Assembly (NCBI GenBank): GCA_030765065.1
Contig: CM060990.1
Coordinates: 277,105,341-277,169,340 of the forward strand
From: Deroplatys truncata
Taxonomy: Eukaryota; Arthropoda; Insecta; Mantodea; Mantidae
Direction: 5' to 3'
Length of the DNA stretch: 64,000 bases
This document shows positions 1-11,882 of this stretch, in pieces (position 1 is the first letter of the stretch; each line of letters begins with the position of its first letter). A program made the translations under genes and the position numbers. The notes beneath the pieces were generated by a model. It ran no database searches. It was not told where the DNA came from and saw only the letters and a list, made by a program, of their open reading frames with translations.

Positions 1-899
1 ATTCCAAGAACATATCACCTTTTGCTTTTAAGCTGACCAAACATGTTAGTATATAAATATCACTGCCATCTGACAGCTGCATTTTCATCAACTCATAGAG
101 TGACATATAGCCAAGCAAAGCATCTCCTTCAAATCCTATGAAGAATGGGATCTGGCCTAAATGCATTTTAACTTTTTCAGGATTCTGAGCGGTTATCAAG
201 GCCATACTTGAATTGAATATATTTGAGAGAGCCTTCAGCAGTTTTGATTCCTTAGTTTGGTGCATTACATTTATTTTAGAAAATGCATGCTGCCCATGTG
301 CTTTAATTTCACTTGATATTTCTGCCCTTGGTTTTAAAGGCAAGCTTTGTGAGTCAGCTTCTTCTGCAAAATTACCATCCATTATCAGCTTGCACTTATT
401 CTTCAATACTTCTAGCCATTCATTAATCAGGTGTACAGGAAACTCCTTTGATTGTAGTTTTAAAATGGGTTGTGAAATAAGAACACAGTTGTTCTTTATG
501 AATTTCGTTTCAATGGCAATTTTGGGTTGCATATTAGGAATTAGCTTCAAGAGGAAATTCTGAACTGGGGGTGACAGTTTATCCTGGTTTTGAAGGAATG
601 CAATCAAAGCATCCAAGTATCTGATATATAGCACACTAATTGAAACCAGCTTGACCATTGGGTTAGATTTTGGTATTAGAAACAACTTAAGTGAAAGTTC
701 AAGATGTTTTCATCTCAGAAAGCTGAGATGGGCATTCCTCAACTTTCTAGTATACCTAAATTTTAAGCTTTGGCACAATATCATTTAAATTTGTGAATCT
801 CTCCCTCCACAACTCACCAACTAAATTGAATTCTGTGCCCAACAAGTGAAGGGAAGTAAATGTTCTCCAGTCATAACACCTAGACAGTCTACACACTTT

Positions 900-1313
900 T
901 CATATAGGGGCACTGTCTGTATACACACTTTTAACCTTATTATAATTTATACCAAAATCTTTCAAAGTGTTCAAAGTTGCCTGAGAACATGTGCTTGCAT
1001 TAGCAGCTGGCAAAAATGAGCAAGAAGCAAGGAAGAGCTTCTGACTAGAGTCCTCATCCAAAGTATGGAATAATTCAGTAAAAACACACCGTGCTTTTTG
1101 GTCTGTAATTTCACCACAGGATATCACCAAAGGTTCATCTTGCAGTTCTTCCCTGATGAATGCTTTCACCTCTTCTGCATACCTGGGTGCATGCTGATAC
1201 CTCAATTGCGATGCTGTTGGTAAATCACCACTACTTGTCATGTATTTCTCTAGCCATGCACGAACTGGTTCCTGGTCAATTTTTACTACCAGAATATTAG
1301 CCTGAAATAACAT
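900..1313 (-). pseudogene. hAT transposase core fragment
   Basis: A 137-codon frame matches the central region of CGBP1-like hAT transposases: a helical block around WLEKYMTSSGDLPTA and the first acidic catalytic neighbourhood expected near CGEITD. The resemblance was judged against the second hAT in this window, which has LEKYTGKPLPDSSTL at the same place. The frame ends at a TGA after VYTDSAPI, and coding similarity continues downstream in other frames. Confidence 0.5.
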
Positions 1314-2351
1314 TTAAAAAAATTGTTGTTTTTCTAGTTATAAGCAAAGCAAAGTGTCTATAGAAAACTAAAAGCTTCTTTCAGATTTTTAAATACCAGA
1401 TGATCCCATACAATAGAACAGTACATGTATGCTACAAATTTTATACTGAAATGTTTCTGCAAGATTTCTTTGTGGTTAATTTTTTGGAATGCTACATATC
1501 TCTGATCATTCCCTGCCATCTCTGAGATAGAAATCACAGATGCTGCAAAATTTTGCCCCCTTGAACAAAAATCCCTTACTGCTGATGCTTGTGAAACATG
1601 TTGGAAAAATGAAAAGACCAATAAATGGTAAATATTTATGAAACATGGTATCATTACAGCTTAACTTCATAAATTACTGTGGTTCAGGTTATTATCCACT
1701 CTACTTGTATATGGATAAACTTTGCACTTTGCGATCAGCTAAAACACCAGTAAATGGATTTAATTGATGGCAACTTGCATTATGAAAATATGAAGCTATT
1801 TAGTGTTGGCCAAGTAAGACTACCATTTCTACATACCTAACTCTATTCATGCCACAGCCCACCTTATTTCATTAGCCACACATTTGGTGCTTGTGTCACC
1901 ATCTTTTTTCTCTCTCCTTTTTTAAAACATTTACTCACATTTATTCACTATGTAGTGTTTGGATTAAAGACAGAACCACTTTATTTGCACAAAACTAAAA
2001 TCAAATGCAATTTCTGTTACAAAATATGGTATTTCATATAAACAGTTTTTTTCTGTAAATTACGTGGAACAGAAAAAAAATTGTATGTATTAGAACTTTA
2101 TAGCTAAGTACATGAGCCAAAAGCAAGCAAAAGAAACTGTAGTTGGAGATAAACACTCCCTCTCCTTTTCTTTTTTGTTTTACTTCTTTACAGTGGATAG
2201 TTATAATACCATACAATTAAAAGCATCTCCTTACTTGTAGTAACATCCATGTAGTATCCATGATAAATTCCTCTTTGCTATGCTCTACTCTTTAAGCAAA
2301 CAACAGTATTTCTTTAAACAATGCTTGTTCCATACATTCCTGCTGTTCTCT

Positions 2352-2534
2352 TTACTTCTTCACCATGTGGCCTTGCAATTTCACATGTTTTTCACACATA
2401 TCATTTCTCCTATGGTCTATATGCACATTGCAGAATTTGCAAATCAGTATGCTTTCATCGTTCATGTAAAACCGTTCATCTCTGTGCTGCTCAGCCTGAG
2501 TTTTCACTGTTACAGAAATTTGCATATGGCCCAT
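2352..2534 (-). pseudogene. BED-type zinc-finger fragment of the hAT transposase
   Basis: A 60-codon frame carries CKFCNVHIDHRR, then ClKH- and H-type ligands spaced as in the DNA-binding BED finger of CGBP1-like hAT transposases. The family uses this finger to bind transposon ends. Start codon choice is uncertain: MGH at 2534 is simply the first Met of the frame. The frame ends in a stop just after LQGHMVKK, where a GTGAAG donor-like sequence also occurs, so an exon end is possible. Confidence 0.5.
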
Positions 2535-3246
2535 TTTTTAATAGAACTTTACTTTCACTTCCATCATCCTACACCTGCAGCAGGTAATGAAAAGACCCTT
2601 CTGACCTAAGTGCAGCACATTAATAGATGAGATGACCTTGGCATGCTGGGAGTGAAGGGATGTCACATTTCATTACAACCCAGTCCCACTATCCAACAGC
2701 TGCTGCCCAAGATAAATTGGATTCTTCATTTGTATTTTTAAAATGTAAAGAAAAGGGAAAATAGATGCTTTTCTTCCAATCTCACAAATATATTGTGATT
2801 TTACGATATTTTGCATCTAATTCTTCATTTTGCGATTTATTACAATTATTTTATGCATCAAATCATGCGTATAATATCATGTTTCATCAATATTTTGACA
2901 AAAAGGGGCTTAACAACTTTATGGTGACTTTTGCGATTTCCAGAAAATCCTGTCTCTGCTTAAGGGTTAACTTTATTAAACCTGAATGAAAGCAGAGCCT
3001 CTGTATAATATGGTAATTGCTTACTAAGAATAACTAAAGAATGTAAAATGTTCACTACTTGCTGAATCACAAAACCTTTCTTGATTTCTGAGAAACCCAT
3101 GCTCTTCAGGCATGATAATTTCAGCCCCAAAAGTGAAAGAATTTGGTCCTTTAATTTGAAAGAACTTGGTCCTTTAATTTGAAAAGCCATGAAGGCATGT
3201 TCAATTATAAAGCCATCACTATGAGTTCGAAAGTAAAAGTTTGCTA

Positions 3247-3279
<33 letters not shown>

Positions 3280-3280
3280 T
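3247..3280. repeat. (CAT)n microsatellite
   Basis: About eleven perfect CAT trinucleotides followed by an ATT variant, seen directly. The minus strand reads as poly-Asp or poly-Met depending on frame, an artefact and not a protein domain. Confidence 0.95.
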
Positions 3281-3357
3281 ATCCAAAAATTTTCTTTCCA
3301 TTCTCTTCTGTTGAAAACACAAGACAGAATCATGTTTATATAATACAGAAATAAGAG

Positions 3358-3376
3358 TAATAATAATAATAATAAT
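3358..3376. repeat. (AAT)n microsatellite
   Basis: About six AAT units seen directly, within an AT-rich stretch. Confidence 0.9.
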
Positions 3377-4019
3377 ATATCTGGGTTCCTGTCTCTAGCA
3401 CACAATGCCTGTTCATAAATTATAGAGTGAAAGGAAAACAGGTTGTGATATTGCTTGAGTGAAGAAATACATGCTTCTTTGTTATCATGGCTGAAGCAGC
3501 ATATCTGCAAATGCCCTGGACTTTACCCCAGCCAAGTTTGCTTAGGATTGCCATATGCTGAAATCCCAAATTGAGTTAAAGGAAAATGGGAAGTGCACTA
3601 AATAAGAATGTTGGATTTTGAATATTGGAAAAAGTACCAATTGTGATATTGGGGGAAACCTAAAATATTCATGTAGGTACTGATATTTCTACTGTGCCTA
3701 ATTTCAGATTTACTCCTATCATATCGTTTCAGCAGAAAGACATTTTTCTGCTTTCAGAATGATTCACAGTTGCAGAAATCAAAGAATTTAGAGAATTAGA
3801 TGGAGAATGTAGAACGAATTCTGGTGATGTACTGTGCACCTTATTGTGAAAAAGAATGAACATAGAACTTAATTTCAATAACTTAAAAGAAAGTATAATA
3901 ATTGCTTAATTTTATTTCTTTTTAAGTATAGGTTAGATTAGATTAAAAACAATAGGTCATAAAGGTTATCCATAACCTTCAAATACTGCAATCTAAGTAG
4001 ATCCATTATGAAACCCTTG

Positions 4020-5570
4020 TTAATATATTATTATGTATCTGTGTCCCATTTCAGTGTAGTACTTCTGATAAAGTTTATTATTGTCCTGGGTGATAATAAG
4101 ACAATTTCGTGGGGTTGGAAAAAGTACTCCAAAGTGCTTTAATCTAACATGTGCAAAATGTACACAATCACAAAGAACAGTACCTATGTTTTTCTGTTTC
4201 TTTCTTTTCATTACAGAAGTATTTGCATTAGCTTTACCCATTTTACAAAGATGATCTTGTAGAGCAAAACATCCAGTTAAGAGACCAGTAACTAGTCTCA
4301 GTTCCTGTTTGTTTAGTGTAAAATGCCCTTTAGCTCTTTTAACCAAGATGGCTATGAGCTCTGAAATGGTTGAGCCCTGGAGGTAACTTCAGAGATACTT
4401 TTGGTTTCATGTTCCCATTGCCTTACTGCATCCTTTAAATAGGAGTCTGAGACTCTGCAAAACATTTTGGACTGATAAAGTGAGATGAGGCTCCCTGTTT
4501 TGCAGGCAATTTGCAACTTCATTAGTTTCCATTCCCTCCTGGAACACAAATCAGCTATAGTCTCTTGTATTTGGTCAGTTGAATGAGGATTTATAGACAT
4601 TCCAAAACCAGTTTTGACTCAACAGTAAAAGAATTAAATGCCTTTAAAGCTGCTTGGCTGTGTAACAACATATACAGGTGTTACAGAATTCAACCAAAAA
4701 ACTTTCAGTTACAGAGGAGTGTTACACAAGCACTTTGATGTAAGACATTTATGGTTCATGGTTGTTTGCAATAGATCAAAATCAATAATGACCCAGTATG
4801 CTTCTTTTTTTTTTTAACTTACATTACCCTTTCAAAACCTGATGCATTACCCCTCTCAAAACCTGATCCATCTTAGGGTAATCCATTGCTTCTCTCAAAA
4901 AACTTATTCATATTAAATGTTTATTTATTTGCACTTATCAGTGCAAATATTCAAATGAAAAATCATTACAAAGCTTCAAAGTTTGTCATCACAGACCATA
5001 GGTGTCCTATATCAAAATGTTCCTATACAATCCCTCCACAAGACCTGAAAGTTTTTGACTTGAATTTTGTAACAATCTATAGATCCTTTTGCCTTTAATG
5101 CCTTTCTTGATATTTTCATCGGCACAAAGTTCTGTTGCATAGATTTCAGCTTGAAAAATGGATAGATTTAAGCCTAGGGCTTTCAAAGGATAACTTTAGA
5201 CCCAAATGTACCCACAACAGCCTTCCCATTCATTTTTTAGCCATTTGTGCGTAAGATGAGTGCTCCATCTTCAAAATGGGCTTTTCGATGCTCCAATACA
5301 TTCAGGTAGAACCAGCTCTAAGGAATAGTCAAAGTTAATTTTATTTAGCAGCATAAAATCAAATAGTTTTACAATATTGTTATTTTGAAATTTATTAAAA
5401 ATTTCAATATGACCCTTTAGGCCACCAGGTTTAAATATTTTATACTGCAGCAATCTTAAGACACCAGCCAGAGCCTCCTTCATCACCTGCAGGTGTAGTG
5501 GAGTGAGTTCTAGTATTGCCTCAGTAGCAGCAGTTGGGCAAGTGCTAATGGCACCAGTGGTACACATGCA
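4020..5570 (-). mobile_element. LINE fragment: end of RT, RNase H and C-terminal domain
   Basis: Three blocks occur in the order expected for RNase H-bearing LINEs of the I/R1/Jockey group. At 5567-5271 is the post-RT segment with CTTGAISTCPTAATEAILEL and TPLHLQV, diagnostic for this group. At about 5180-5050 is the start of RNase H, with IFQAEIYATELCADE, where the Glu of AEIYA is a catalytic-type acid. At 4346-4020 is the C-terminal tail with LVTGLLTGCFALQDHL and a Cys-poor CECPA-like block ending RLKHFG. Frames are interrupted between blocks, so it is inactive. The EN and catalytic RT core are absent, so the copy is 5'-truncated. It could be the same family as LINE-D at 41.6-45.5 kb, whose sequence stops about where this begins. 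Confidence 0.75.
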
Positions 5571-5929
5571 AGCAAGCTTTTGTATTTTAGTCAGTGAGGC
5601 TTGAAAAAAGTAATAACAAGATTACGATGAGGAATAATTTTATTTATTATTTCAGAAATCTTTTTTTTGGTAACATTTTTTGAATTTTCTATGCTGCCTT
5701 TTGTTCTACCTTAGGTCACCATGCTAGTGAAGTATAAGTGACCATAGGTGTTATTATAGTCACATATATTCATAAAGTCATATGGGATTTTAAACGCTGT
5801 CATTTTCCTAAAGCCTACAGTAGATTCTCATGGTGTTAAGGCTCTATTATGTGTGTTTTAGTTGCAATTTCTGAGTAAGGGTCTGATCCAACAGAATTCC
5901 TAGATATTTTACTTGGTCTGTCTTCTTGT

Positions 5930-6653
5930 TATTATTATTCTTCCTCCCTTACAAACATTAGGCCCTTATGACTTATTACAAGGCTCTTGGAACTGTTCTA
6001 TCCATCTTCTTTGTGGTCGTATCCTATGTCTCTCTATCCATGTGGTTTATATACTAATGCTTCCCTAGGAAATCTTAAAAGTAGCATCCTTTGCACATGG
6101 TCCTTCCACTGCCACTGATATTGCTGTATTTTCTCTATCACATATTCATCCAATTGTTCCCTTTATCAACATTTCTAAGTCAATCTGCTTTTGTTACTCC
6201 CAATATTGATCTTAGAAATCTCATCTGTGCTGCCTCTGGCCTTGACTTCTCACAGTTTCCAAAGCACCCATGTTTCACAACCATATTTCCCTTCTCATAT
6301 TTCTTCCAAAATTCCTTTTCATGCATCCATTAAGTTTATTATATTTCTCAATATTTTCTTCAATATCTGCTTTCCTTTCACTGAAAGATATTTTAGATGC
6401 TTAGCTAATGTCCTATGGATCTTAGTTTTATTTCCCTTCTCATATTTTTTCCAAAATTCCTTTTCACGCATCCATTAAGTTTATTATATTTCTCAATATT
6501 TTCTTCAATATCTGCTTTCCTTTCACTGAAAGATATTTTAGATGCTAAATATTTGAATTGCCACTTGTTCAATCAACTTTCCCTCCATTACTATTTTCAC
6601 TCTCATTTGTTCTTTCCGCCTCATGGCCATAACTTTAATTTTCTCACTTGATA
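5930..6653 (-). mobile_element. LINE-A, 3' segment (outermost host of the nest)
   Basis: The minus strand resumes an RT reading that starts at 18.4 kb: a SSEKIKVMAMRRKEQ block, a KLIEQV block and a KYL-type block, the order seen after the catalytic RT core of insect LINEs carrying KTKVMAF and IIEQVNSFNYLG motifs. Near 6060-5950 an RPQRRWIEQF-like end block marks the C-terminus. The segment contains a 145-bp-period tandem duplication. Tigger (6654-16527) interrupts it; the missing amino acids between RT and this segment lie in 16528-16553 and beyond mariner-1. Several stops and frame changes show it is old. Confidence 0.7.
6286..6546. repeat. Partial tandem duplication, 145-bp period, within LINE-A
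   Basis: The about 116 bp at 6286-6401 recur at 6431-6546 with few differences, beginning TTTCCCTTCTCATATTT. Twenty-nine bases separate the copies. It is a local duplication of LINE-A coding sequence that breaks the frame. Confidence 0.9.
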
Positions 6654-6983
6654 TAGTAAAACCTTGTTAATCCAGACCCATTTAAACCGAATTTCACTTA
6701 ATCTGGACAAGCATCCTTAAAACAAATCTGTCAATTGTTAACTTAAATTATAGTACTACACTAAGACAAGCTTAAGGAAATTGTCCATTTTATTTTTAGA
6801 CAAACCGTACAATAGGCATATCTTGGGAATACCAGGAATACATTAGTGACAATGGTACATTAGGCTGCCTCCCTTTCCACACCCTTGCTATACCTGTGAT
6901 AGGGCTTGCAACTATTGTCAGAAGGGTTAGTTTAACACTTGCCTTTCTCAATCATTAAGCTAAAGAAACAAATCGAGTGCATA

Positions 6984-7330
6984 ATGTCGTTTCGTAAACC
7001 TACATTATCAGCGGGGAAACATGAGCATAAATTGCTTACAGTATACGAGAAACTGAAAATTATCAAAAAGCTTGAAAATGCTGCCATTGTAGCGTGTGTA
7101 TATGCAGAATATGGAATTGCAAAACAAATAGTTTTGGACATAAAAAAGAAAAAGGGTGAAATCTTATCATTTTTTATTAAATGTGATGTAAATGAGGAAA
7201 ATTGTCAGGTCAAACGAATGCAGCAGCCGGCTGAACAAAAGACGTGACATATAAGTGGTACGAATAATTTCGTGCGAGCGGAATTGCAGTGAGAGGTGTT
7301 GAAATTCAAGCTGCTGCCGACCATCTTTTC
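6984..7330 (+). pseudogene. Tigger transposase, N-terminal DNA-binding part
   Basis: This part starts at ATG 6984 (MSFRKPTLSAG). It encodes the paired helix-turn-helix of pogo/Tigger/Jerky proteins: LTVYEKLKIIKKLEN, then YGIAKQIVLDIKKKK. A stop at about 7245 is followed in another frame by KWYE-type and GIAVRGVEIQAAADH sequence, so at least one frameshift lies here. The remaining reading is cut at about 7330 by the LINE-B 3' tail. Confidence 0.85.
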
Positions 7331-7345
7331 ATTTCAATTCAATTC

Positions 7346-7781
7346 TTTATTACTCATATAACTTGTGTTACAAGCCTAGAACATAGTCAAAAGCTAATAC
7401 ATGTATAATACAAGATATTAAAAAACATACAAATAAAATTAAAAAGGTAGTATTTCTAGTCTATATACAATTTATTTTAATTTAATAGCTCTTCTAGTCT
7501 GTATGGGCACATTTAAATTAGATACCTTTTTAGCTGTTTATCAAAAGAGTTTTTTCCTGAATCATTATTGCTCATATAACTTGTGTTACAAGCCTAGAAT
7601 GTAGTCAAAAGCTAATACATGTATAATACAAGATATTAAAAAACATACAAATAAAATTAAAAAGATAGTATTTCTAGTCTATATACAATTTATTTTAATT
7701 TAATAGCTCTTTTAGTCTGTATGGGCACATTTCAATTAGATACCTTTTTAGCTGTTTATCAAAAGAGTTTTTTCCTGAATG
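7346..7781. repeat. 218-bp tandem duplication at the 3' end of LINE-B
   Basis: The unit starting TTATTACTCATATAACTTGT recurs 218 bases later as TTATTGCTCATATAACTTGT, with very few differences across the whole unit. It duplicates the last RT codons (CPYRLKELLN-type end) and the 3' untranslated region. The high identity suggests that the duplication is younger than the decay elsewhere in LINE-B, or was part of the source copy. Confidence 0.95.
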
Positions 7782-7978
7782 ATCTTTTATACTTTTTGGT
7801 ATGGCATTATATAGTATCATTCCTATTATAATTGGATCCTTTGTTGAAGCCTTGTTTATGTGTAATCTATGATAATTTATGCTTCCCCTGGTGTTATATG
7901 AGTAAATGTTTGTATTTTTAATAAGTAGTTTGTTTTGAGCCAAAATAATTACTTTATATACATAAATAGCAACAACTG

Positions 7979-9625
7979 TTAGTATTTTATTCTTTTTAAA
8001 GGTTGGTTTCTATGTATGTGTAGTTTTAGCTGATAAATACAATGTATGCATCTTTTCTGTAATAATAATAATAACCTATTTAATTTTGTAACCCTACACC
8101 CTCCCCAAATATCAATGCCATATTCCATATATGCATATATTAATCCATAGTACATGGCACTAAGTTGTTGTACATTAAGGTAATGTGAAAAGTATTTTAA
8201 TAAATATATGTTTCTTGTGAATTTTTTACCCACTTCATTTACATGAGTTTCATATGTTAGGTGTTCATCAAGGTATATCCCTAAGAAATTATGGATAGAC
8301 ACCTGTTCTACTTTAGCATTATCTAGTTTTACATTTATGTATTTTAGTTCTTCACTTCTGTTTCGCTGGTGCCGAAAATGAATCAATTTGGTTTTTTTAA
8401 AATTTAATTTGAGAGAATTAGCAATAAGATAATTTGAAATTTGTGCTAAATCTTGAGTAATTTTATTTTCTAGTTGCAGCAAGTTTTTTCCTTTGCAAAT
8501 GAGTGAAGTGTCATCTGCATATGATGTAAGTTTACTCTCAGTTGAATCCACCAAATCATCTATATATATATAATGAAAAGCAATGGTTCTAAAACGGATG
8601 CTTGCGGAACCCCAATTTTTACATTTTGAGTGTCTGATTGAACTAATTTTATATAGTTTCCATACTGCCAATATAGTTCACAACATTGTTTACGATTTAC
8701 TAAATAAGAGTGTAGCATCTTATTTATTTTTCCTCTTAGTCCATAAGTTGCTAATTTTGTTAATAACATTTCATGTGACACATAGTCAAAGGCCTTAGAT
8801 AAGTCTAAAAACAGCCCTATAGTATTTTCACCCTTATCAATATTTGTCAGAACTTTATGAATGAATTCTACAGAAGTACTAATAGTTGAATATCCCTTTC
8901 GAAATCCATGTTGGGAATTTACTATAATGCTATTAGCATTTAAGTAACTTATAGTTTGTCTTTCTAATACTTTTTCATGTAATTTAGCAAAAACCGATGT
9001 CAAGGTAATAGGCCTGTAGTTTGTCTTGTCCATTGTATTGTCAGTTTTGTATATAGGGCACACCGTACTGATCTTAAGTTTTTCAGGGAAGGTATCTTCA
9101 TTAATCGAATAATTTACCAAATACACCAATATATCTATTAGGGCATGTTTGCATTGTTTAAGCATAACAGGTGAAAAACCATTCCATCCACAAGATCTCT
9201 TGCTCTTAAAGACATTTATTAATGTGTTTAATTCACTAGTATTTGTTTGATTTACATACATAGATTTGGATATATTTCTATTGCCATCTTCCATTTTATT
9301 TTTGGCAGTAGTATTTCCAATATTTACAAAATAATTGTTGAACATATTGCTAATGTTGACAGGGTTTGTTATTATGTCTCCACCTCTGTCTAGGCAAATA
9401 TGTTTTTGCTGTATTAGTTCTAAATTTTTTTTGTTTATTTATAATTTTCCATATTGCTTTAGTTTGGTTTTCTGAATTAGCAATTATGTCCAAATAGAAG
9501 TTGGCTTTATTTGCTTTCAGTGCTGATCTATAGTATCTCTTATACTCTCTATATAATTTTTTATATATATCTAACTTAGTAACCTTATAATAATCATTAG
9601 GGCTAGGATTTTTATTATAGGGCAT
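7979..9625 (-). pseudogene. LINE-B reverse transcriptase and C-terminal thumb
   Basis: Three overlapping frames cover RT. Frame 9625-9350 holds the linker (LYREYKRYYRSALKANKANF). Frame 9345-8560 has fingers and palm, with KTNYRPITLTSVFAK, SQHGFRKGYST, FLDLSKAFDYVSH and GVPQASVLEPLLF. Frame 8671-7979 has the second palm Asp pair (YADDTSLI), the LNFKKTKLIHF block, FLGIYLDEHLTYETH and YGIDIWGG. The expected GS of GVPQGSVLGPLLF is AS-E here. Two frameshifts separate the blocks. Confidence 0.85.
9590..9597. repeat. Left 8-bp hAT target-site duplication
   Basis: ATAATCAT abuts the left inverted repeat of the hAT and matches the eight bases at 11883-11890 exactly. Eight-base duplications are the hAT hallmark. 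Confidence 0.95.
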
Positions 9626-11882
9626 ATATTTTTTGGTAGCACTGACATGCTCCTTAAATACATATAAATGCTTCTTATGAAACAGCGAAATGAATTAACC
9701 TAATTTGTTAAGTCATATTTTTGCATATATGGCCATTTCTCTCTGATAGAGCATATTTTAGTAAGTAAATGGTCATATTCATCATATTTTCACACTTTCA
9801 AGAAGAAAAGAACTTTCTCATGCAATTTATTTATTCCGTGTTACATTTCCCAGAATTGCGCACCTCATTTCGTTTCCTGGAAAATGGCAAGTATCTACCT
9901 TCCTTCCCTGTTTCCTTTGAATTCACAATATGGACTTCACCCTTACACATCAGTGAGTTTGTGTAAGCTTGTTACTCTATGAACAGGTAGCTGATTAAGT
10001 CATTCTGGACTCTGGACTGCAGACAAGTGTCTAATTCACTCATTGTGTTATTCAGTCTTATTGAAGTCGTAAGCGTGTGCAGTACAGTTCAGAAATAATG
10101 CATAAAGTGAAGCAAAATATTCAAGTAAAACTAAAAAACTTTGTGTCTCAATATGGTGAGAAAGTATTTTCAAGTAATGGTAAAATACTGTATTGTAAAC
10201 TGTACAACATAAGAGTAACTGCAGAGAAGTCATTTAATGTTCAGCAGCATGTGGCAACAGATAAACACAAACGTGGAGTACAGTGGATTGAAAATGAAAA
10301 AACCTACAGCAAATGCTCCTAGTGGAATCCCACCAGTCTTATTCACCATTCTGCGAAGAACTTTGTACAGCTTTCCTTTGTGCTGATATTCCCTTAAATA
10401 AACTAAGCCATCCAAAATTTCATGAATTCTTAGAAAAATACACAGGCAAACCTCTTCCTGATTCTTCCACATTAAGAAAGAACTTTGACAGCCGAAGCTA
10501 TGAAAAAACAATACAACAAATAAGACAACAGCTCGTAAATAAAAAAATTGGGTATCAATTGATGAAACTACAGACTCTATGGGAAGATATATTGCAAATG
10601 TCATTGTGGGAACTTTGAAAGAGGATGGTCCAGGCGAAAAGTTTCTAATAAACTGTGAACATTTAGAAAAAGTAAATTTTTCCACCATTTCTAAGTTGTT
10701 CGACAGATCTATGGGTGCCATATGGCCCGAAGGTGTTAAGAATGGCAATGTACTTCTCTTTGTAACGGATGCTGCACCTTATATGGTGAAAGCTGCCGAT
10801 TCTCTAAAAGCATTGTACAGTAAAATGGTGCATGTAACTTGTTTAGCTCATGCCTTGCACCGAGTTGCAGAGGAGATTCATAGTAAATTCAGTGATGTTG
10901 ACAGATTTATTGGATGTGTCAAAAATATATTTTTGAAAGCCCCTTCACGTGTTGCAGCACTTAAGTTGTTAGCTCCAGACATTCCCTTGCCACCATCTCC
11001 CATTTTGACAAGATGGGGGTCCTGGGGTTGGTGCCTGCAACTATTATTCCCAGAACTTCAACCTTATGAAAAGCATCATTGATTCATTCGATAGCAGTGA
11101 AGCTACTTCAATTGGACTAGCTCAAGAATTAATGTCTATGGTGAAATTTCAGGCAAACTTTCATACATAAAATCAAATTTGGATTTATTCCAGCTGTCAT
11201 AACTGCTTTGGAGGAATCAGAAGTGCCACTGGTGAAGCAGATAGAACAAGTGAAAAAATTTGTGAATAAATTAGAGGGTGTTTGTGGTAAAGTGAGAAAA
11301 GAAGTGTCAACGAAAATGGAAAAGGTGTTAGAAAAAAACAAAGGGTATCATACACTGTGTTCCATTTCAATGATTTTGTTGGGTAAAAAGTTCTCTCTTA
11401 ATCATTCAGATTTAGATTCAAATGATATTGTTCATTTTAAATATGCTCCTCTGGTGTCAGCTGAAGTAGAAAGGAGCTTTTCGAAGTACAAGGCTTTGTT
11501 GGCTGAAAATAGGAAATCTTTCTCATTTGAAAATTTGCACAAGGTCTTCATTGTGTATTGCAACTCAGAGCTTATATGAAGTAGAATGGGGATGTAAAAA
11601 GTACATAGGTTAACTATGTTCCTATAATGTTAATAAAAATCATACTGGAATGTCAAATTGCATAGTTTAGCTTGCTTCTCATGTGCATTTTATTCTCAAA
11701 TAAAGAGTTCATTATCAAAACTGACGTACTAATTTATTTTACAATAGAAATTTTACCTGATTTTAATATTGTTAGGTCATATTTATTATGTTATTGTGCA
11801 TATTTTGGTAAATGTTTGGTCATAACAGCATATTTTTTATGCATATTATGGTGATTTTTAGGTCATAAATATCCTAGCCCTA
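9598..11882 (+). mobile_element. hAT transposon (CGBP1-like) inserted in LINE-B
   Basis: The ends are perfect 12-bp inverted repeats: TAGGGCTAGGAT at 9598-9609 and ATCCTAGCCCTA at 11871-11882. The 8-bp duplication ATAATCAT flanks both. The element is 2285 bp. The coding strand is plus, with transposase pieces from 10098 to 11579. Removing the element and one duplication copy restores a sensible LINE-B reading (KEMYDYYKVTKLDIYKK), which proves the insertion. The element also has subterminal GGTCAT-like repeats (for example 9710-9780 and 11775-11865). The transposase has about three frameshifts, so it is non-autonomous now. Confidence 0.95.
10077..11579 (+). pseudogene. CGBP1-like hAT transposase, frameshifted
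   Basis: The order matches CGBP1-type hAT transposases. A BED-like finger lies at 10098-10290 (LYCKLYNIRVTAEKSF then H-x4-H); the expected second Cys is Tyr, so the finger is damaged. FHEFLEKYTGKPLPDSS follows, then NVLLFVTDAAPYMVKAADSL with the catalytic-type TDAAP Asp at about 10768, then VTCLAHALHRVAEEI. After SPILTRWGSWGW comes a frame break. The C-terminal dimerisation region (APLVSAEVERSFSKYKALL) lies at 11446-11510, the hAT signature near the third acid. It ends at TGA 11577-11579. The four segments lie in three frames. Confidence 0.85.

Larger units (their letters stand above)
1..2534 (-). mobile_element. Degraded hAT element, CGBP1-like, running off the left edge
   Basis: Minus-strand pieces read in order as a CGBP1-type hAT transposase. 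A BED-like zinc finger lies at 2534-2352 (CKFC, then two spaced His). A central block at 1313-900 contains VRAWLEKY and CGEITDQKA, similar to the central block of the hAT at 9598-11882. From about 662 to the window edge there is an uninterrupted frame of roughly 220 codons with NPMVKLVSISVLYIRYLDAL. Between 900 and 662 frames are broken, with stops in the part resembling the HLL-TCWA segment. The stretch between finger and core (2351-1314) has no recognisable transposase. Terminal repeats and target duplications were not found because one end lies outside the window. A domesticated spliced gene is possible, since a splice-acceptor-like TTATTTCAG sits at about 1304, but stops argue for decay. 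Confidence 0.6.
2535..4019. other. Unassigned intronic sequence with two microsatellites
   Basis: About 1.5 kb with no recognisable protein or RNA gene on either strand. It holds a (CAT)n run near 3247-3280, which generates spurious poly-Asp and poly-Met frames on the minus strand, and an (AAT)n run near 3358-3376. A short direct repeat (CTTTAATTTGAAAG-like) sits at about 3150-3185. Confidence 0.6.

Noticed and set aside
213-563. Plus-strand 116-codon frame
   Set aside because: It is antisense to the hAT C-terminal frame, which has the family similarity.
1304-1654. Spliced exon structure for a domesticated hAT gene
   Set aside because: One acceptor-like site is not enough; the core beyond 900 has several stops and no donor-acceptor set could be completed.
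2960-3510. Poly-Asp and poly-Met proteins on the minus strand
   Set aside because: They are frames through a (CAT)n microsatellite; no flanking coding signal.
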